Origin: Alteromonas portus
Lineage (GTDB): Bacteria > Pseudomonadota > Gammaproteobacteria > Enterobacterales > Alteromonadaceae
DNA length: 64,000 bases
Assembly (NCBI RefSeq): GCF_005117025.1
Contig: NZ_SWCO01000010.1
Span: 124,001-188,000 of the forward strand
Direction: 5' to 3'
This document shows, piece by piece, positions 62,257-64,000 of this stretch. The position numbers were made by a program, and so were the translations under genes. A model generated the notes under the pieces. That model was given only the letters and a program-made list of their open reading frames with translations. It made no database searches and was not told the origin of the DNA. How positions within the stretch are numbered: position 1 is the stretch's first letter; each line of letters opens with the position of its first letter.

Positions 62257-62940
62257 ATGTATGAACGCATGATACCATTGTCAGCCACTATGAAGCGAGT
62301 TTCTCGCCCTACTCGGGCACCATCTTCTGCAAAAAAACGTCTTTCACCAAAAAATGGGAAAATAAAGGGCGCAAATAGCCCTGGGCAAATACGCATTATT
62401 GGTGGTCAATGGCGTGGTAGAAAGTTACCCGTACTTAATGCAGAAGGATTGCGCCCAACCACAGATAGAAATAAAGAAACCTTATTTAACTGGTTGATGC
62501 CTTTTATCAACGATGCACGCTGCTTAGATGTATTTGCGGGTTCTGGTGGTTTGGGCTTAGAAGCATTGTCTCGCTATGCCGCACATTGCGATTTTATAGA
62601 ACTCGATAAACAAGCGGCAAGTCAACTTAAAAGCAATCTTACGTTGCTAAAAGCAAACGACCAGGCATCGGCTGCTGTCCATCAAGGTGATGCACTCGGT
62701 ATTCTAAGCGGTATTAGCACAACACCTTACGACATTGTCTTCGTCGACCCGCCATTTGCAAAATCATTAGTCGCGCCTACGCTAGCTGCGTTAGAAGACA
62801 ACAAACTTGTTCAAAACGGTAGCGTGGTATACATAGAGCACGAGAGTACGCTGGCAACACCCGCTCTTCCCGACCATTGGCAGATTATTAAAGACAAGCA
62901 AACGAGTGCGCTGCGCTATATGTTAATTGAGGTAAGCTAA
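62257..62940 (+). CDS. rsmD: 16S rRNA (guanine966-N2)-methyltransferase RsmD
   Basis: 227 aa. SAM-binding CLDVFAGSGGLGLEALSR, catalytic FVDPPFA and the family opening IRIIGGQWRGRKLPV...GLRPTTDRNKETLFNWL. Acts on 30S assembly. The N-terminal 45 residues are basic and variable; no ribosome-binding site is evident, and an ATG at 62290 (MKRVSRP) is an equally good start. Divergent from ftsY, as is usual in gammaproteobacteria. Confidence 0.94.
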   Translation: MYERMIPLSATMKRVSRPTRAPSSAKKRLSPKNGKIKGANSPGQIRIIGGQWRGRKLPVLNAEGLRPTTDRNKETLFNWLMPFINDARCLDVFAGSGGLGLEALSRYAAHCDFIELDKQAASQLKSNLTLLKANDQASAAVHQGDALGILSGISTTPYDIVFVDPPFAKSLVAPTLAALEDNKLVQNGSVVYIEHESTLATPALPDHWQIIKDKQTSALRYMLIEVS

Positions 62941-63094
62941 TTGAAGTAGCGCAGTTGAGCTTGAATTCGCTGTGAGTTTTGACTAAACAAACGGTATGCA
63001 AAACAAAAAGCGCCAGAAGAAAAAGCGCATGAACTACACGTACATGCACGAAGCCTAGCAATGGTTCTAGCTAGGCTAATCTCACATCGTAAAT

Positions 63095-63676
63095 TTATTG
63101 AAGTTCAAGACCAATATTTGAGATACCAGCTTCCAAGGCAAGGGCTTTCATCTCATCTGCCGCTTTCGCTGGGTACTTAGCTTGCTCAACATAATCAAGC
63201 AGTTCGTTTTGTACCTCAACTTCAAACGCCATCAATGGGTGCTCTTTTACGGTCTCGTCGTCCGCCTCTTCACTTTCTAGTAAATAGGCTTCAACACTGC
63301 CTTGAGACAATTTACTGATCACCACCGCACCTTGTGGATCATCTCCAGCCATCAAGTTAAGAAGCCCGGCTAACCCAATCGCCGCATCAATGGCCGGATA
63401 AACGCCGTAATTGTCGTGTTCGCTGGTGTCGGGCGTAGCAACTTCCACTTTCTCTAGCTGTACAGCAATATTAAATTTACTTTTAGGAGACTTCAGCGTT
63501 TCCCACACTAAGTTTAAACAGTTGCGCAGTGCACTTGCGTCGCCGCTTTCTGTCAATTCGCAAAAAAGCGTGTAGTTGGGCAACATTCGTTCTAATAACG
63601 CCGCACCGAATGCAACGGCTTTCCAGCCTTCCAAGGCGCGAACACGCCCAAAGGTATTAAGTTTTTGCTTTGCCAT
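63095..63676 (-). CDS. DUF416 family protein (YjaG-like)
   Basis: 193 aa, acidic, cytosolic. Recognised from the YjaG pattern: LEGWKAVAFGAALLERMLPNYTLFCELT, LNLVWETL, NYGVYPAIDAAIGLAGLLNL and the end AGISNIGLEL. Function not established. One base separates it from the upstream gene, so they are cotranscribed. Confidence 0.9.
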   Translation of the reverse strand: MAKQKLNTFGRVRALEGWKAVAFGAALLERMLPNYTLFCELTESGDASALRNCLNLVWETLKSPKSKFNIAVQLEKVEVATPDTSEHDNYGVYPAIDAAIGLAGLLNLMAGDDPQGAVVISKLSQGSVEAYLLESEEADDETVKEHPLMAFEVEVQNELLDYVEQAKYPAKAADEMKALALEAGISNIGLELQ

Positions 63677-64000
63677 TTAAAGGGCTCCAGTGGCATGCAT
63701 GAAATATTTGGTAACGCCATCAAGAAGCATTTGGATGGCGATCATAACAAGGATCATACCCATTAATCGCTCCATCGCAACTAGGCCACGTTCCCCTAAA
63801 ATTTTATGGAATACATTTGAGAATAATAAGATCACTGCGCTAATAGACCACGACGCAGCAAGCGCAATCGACCAGTCCACCATTCTGTCTGGTGCTTGAT
63901 TAGCTAGCAGAATTAATGCTGCTAGCGTTGAAGGGCCAGCTATCATAGGAATAGCAAGGGGCACTAAGAAAGGCTCTTCCCCCACCGCGAGTCCACTTGG
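63677..64000 (-). CDS. MarC-family integral membrane protein, 3' part
   Basis: The frame is open to the right edge of the window, so the 5' end is missing; 107 residues are visible. EPFLVPLAIPMIAGPSTLAALILLA is the conserved MarC/UPF0056 segment. Three transmembrane helices are visible. The true start lies outside the window; the GTG at 63985 is internal. Function in the family is uncertain despite the name. Confidence 0.85.
   Translation of the reverse strand, partial: PSGLAVGEEPFLVPLAIPMIAGPSTLAALILLANQAPDRMVDWSIALAASWSISAVILLFSNVFHKILGERGLVAMERLMGMILVMIAIQMLLDGVTKYFMHATGAL

Noticed and set aside
61541..62257. Long open frame on the plus strand opposite ftsY
   Set aside because: It is the antisense shadow of the Ala/Glu/Lys repeat region; low-complexity Ala/Ser protein, no ribosome-binding site, and ftsY is certain.

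Overview
The window looks like a chromosomal segment of a marine gammaproteobacterium, most likely Alteromonas or a close Alteromonadales relative. This rests on recognised proteins and gene order (ubiE-ubiJ-ubiB, hslV-hslU, rsmD/ftsY-ftsE-ftsX, rpoH, dtd-fabY, metJ/metF), on moderate GC content, and on a typical Alteromonas accessory set (M28 peptidase, TolB-propeller amidohydrolase, cold-shock/DUF1294 fusion, EAL-HDOD pairs). No search could be run, so the genus is an inference. I see no rRNA, tRNA, CRISPR array, insertion sequence or phage.

Layout. 1-3.3 kb: tail of an unknown gene, a secreted M28 peptidase and a periplasmic binding protein. 3.4-9.4 kb: a bacteriophytochrome hybrid kinase facing a GbsR-type regulator and the cydAB quinol oxidase. 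9.7-11.8 kb: an unrecognised 54-aa gene with its own promoter and terminator, an Lrp-type regulator, a secreted protein and a cold-shock protein. 12-18 kb (minus strand): ubiquinone genes ubiE-ubiJ-ubiB and oligopeptidase A with a DNA glycosylase. 18.3-22.8 kb: a four-gene signalling operon (HTH-receiver, PhnD-like sensor protein, histidine kinase, receiver with degenerate HD-GYP). 23-32 kb: glutathione reductase, an orphan molybdopterin oxidoreductase, a large propeller-amidohydrolase and HMG-CoA reductase.

32.4-37.6 kb is the most interesting part. It is a compact ribosomal-peptide (RiPP) cluster: HlyD-type adaptor, C39 peptidase-ABC exporter, small LuxR regulator, 73-aa precursor with a double-glycine leader, and a RimK/graspetide-type ATP-grasp enzyme. 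The predicted 38-residue core contains TxKxP, the first part of the microviridin TxKxPSD motif, but not the rest. This suggests a side-chain-crosslinked peptide of possibly new type. A toxin-antitoxin-like pair with a palindromic operator follows immediately.

38.6-64 kb is mostly housekeeping: hslVU, ftsN, priA, rpmE, malic enzyme, metJ/metF with met boxes, yihY, a proline iminopeptidase, dtd, fabY, rpoH, a tandem pair of EAL-HDOD proteins inserted between rpoH and ftsX, ftsXEY, rsmD, a DUF416 gene and the start-less part of a MarC-family gene. Two sigma-32-like promoters (before hslV and before prlC) match the RpoH factor encoded in the same window.
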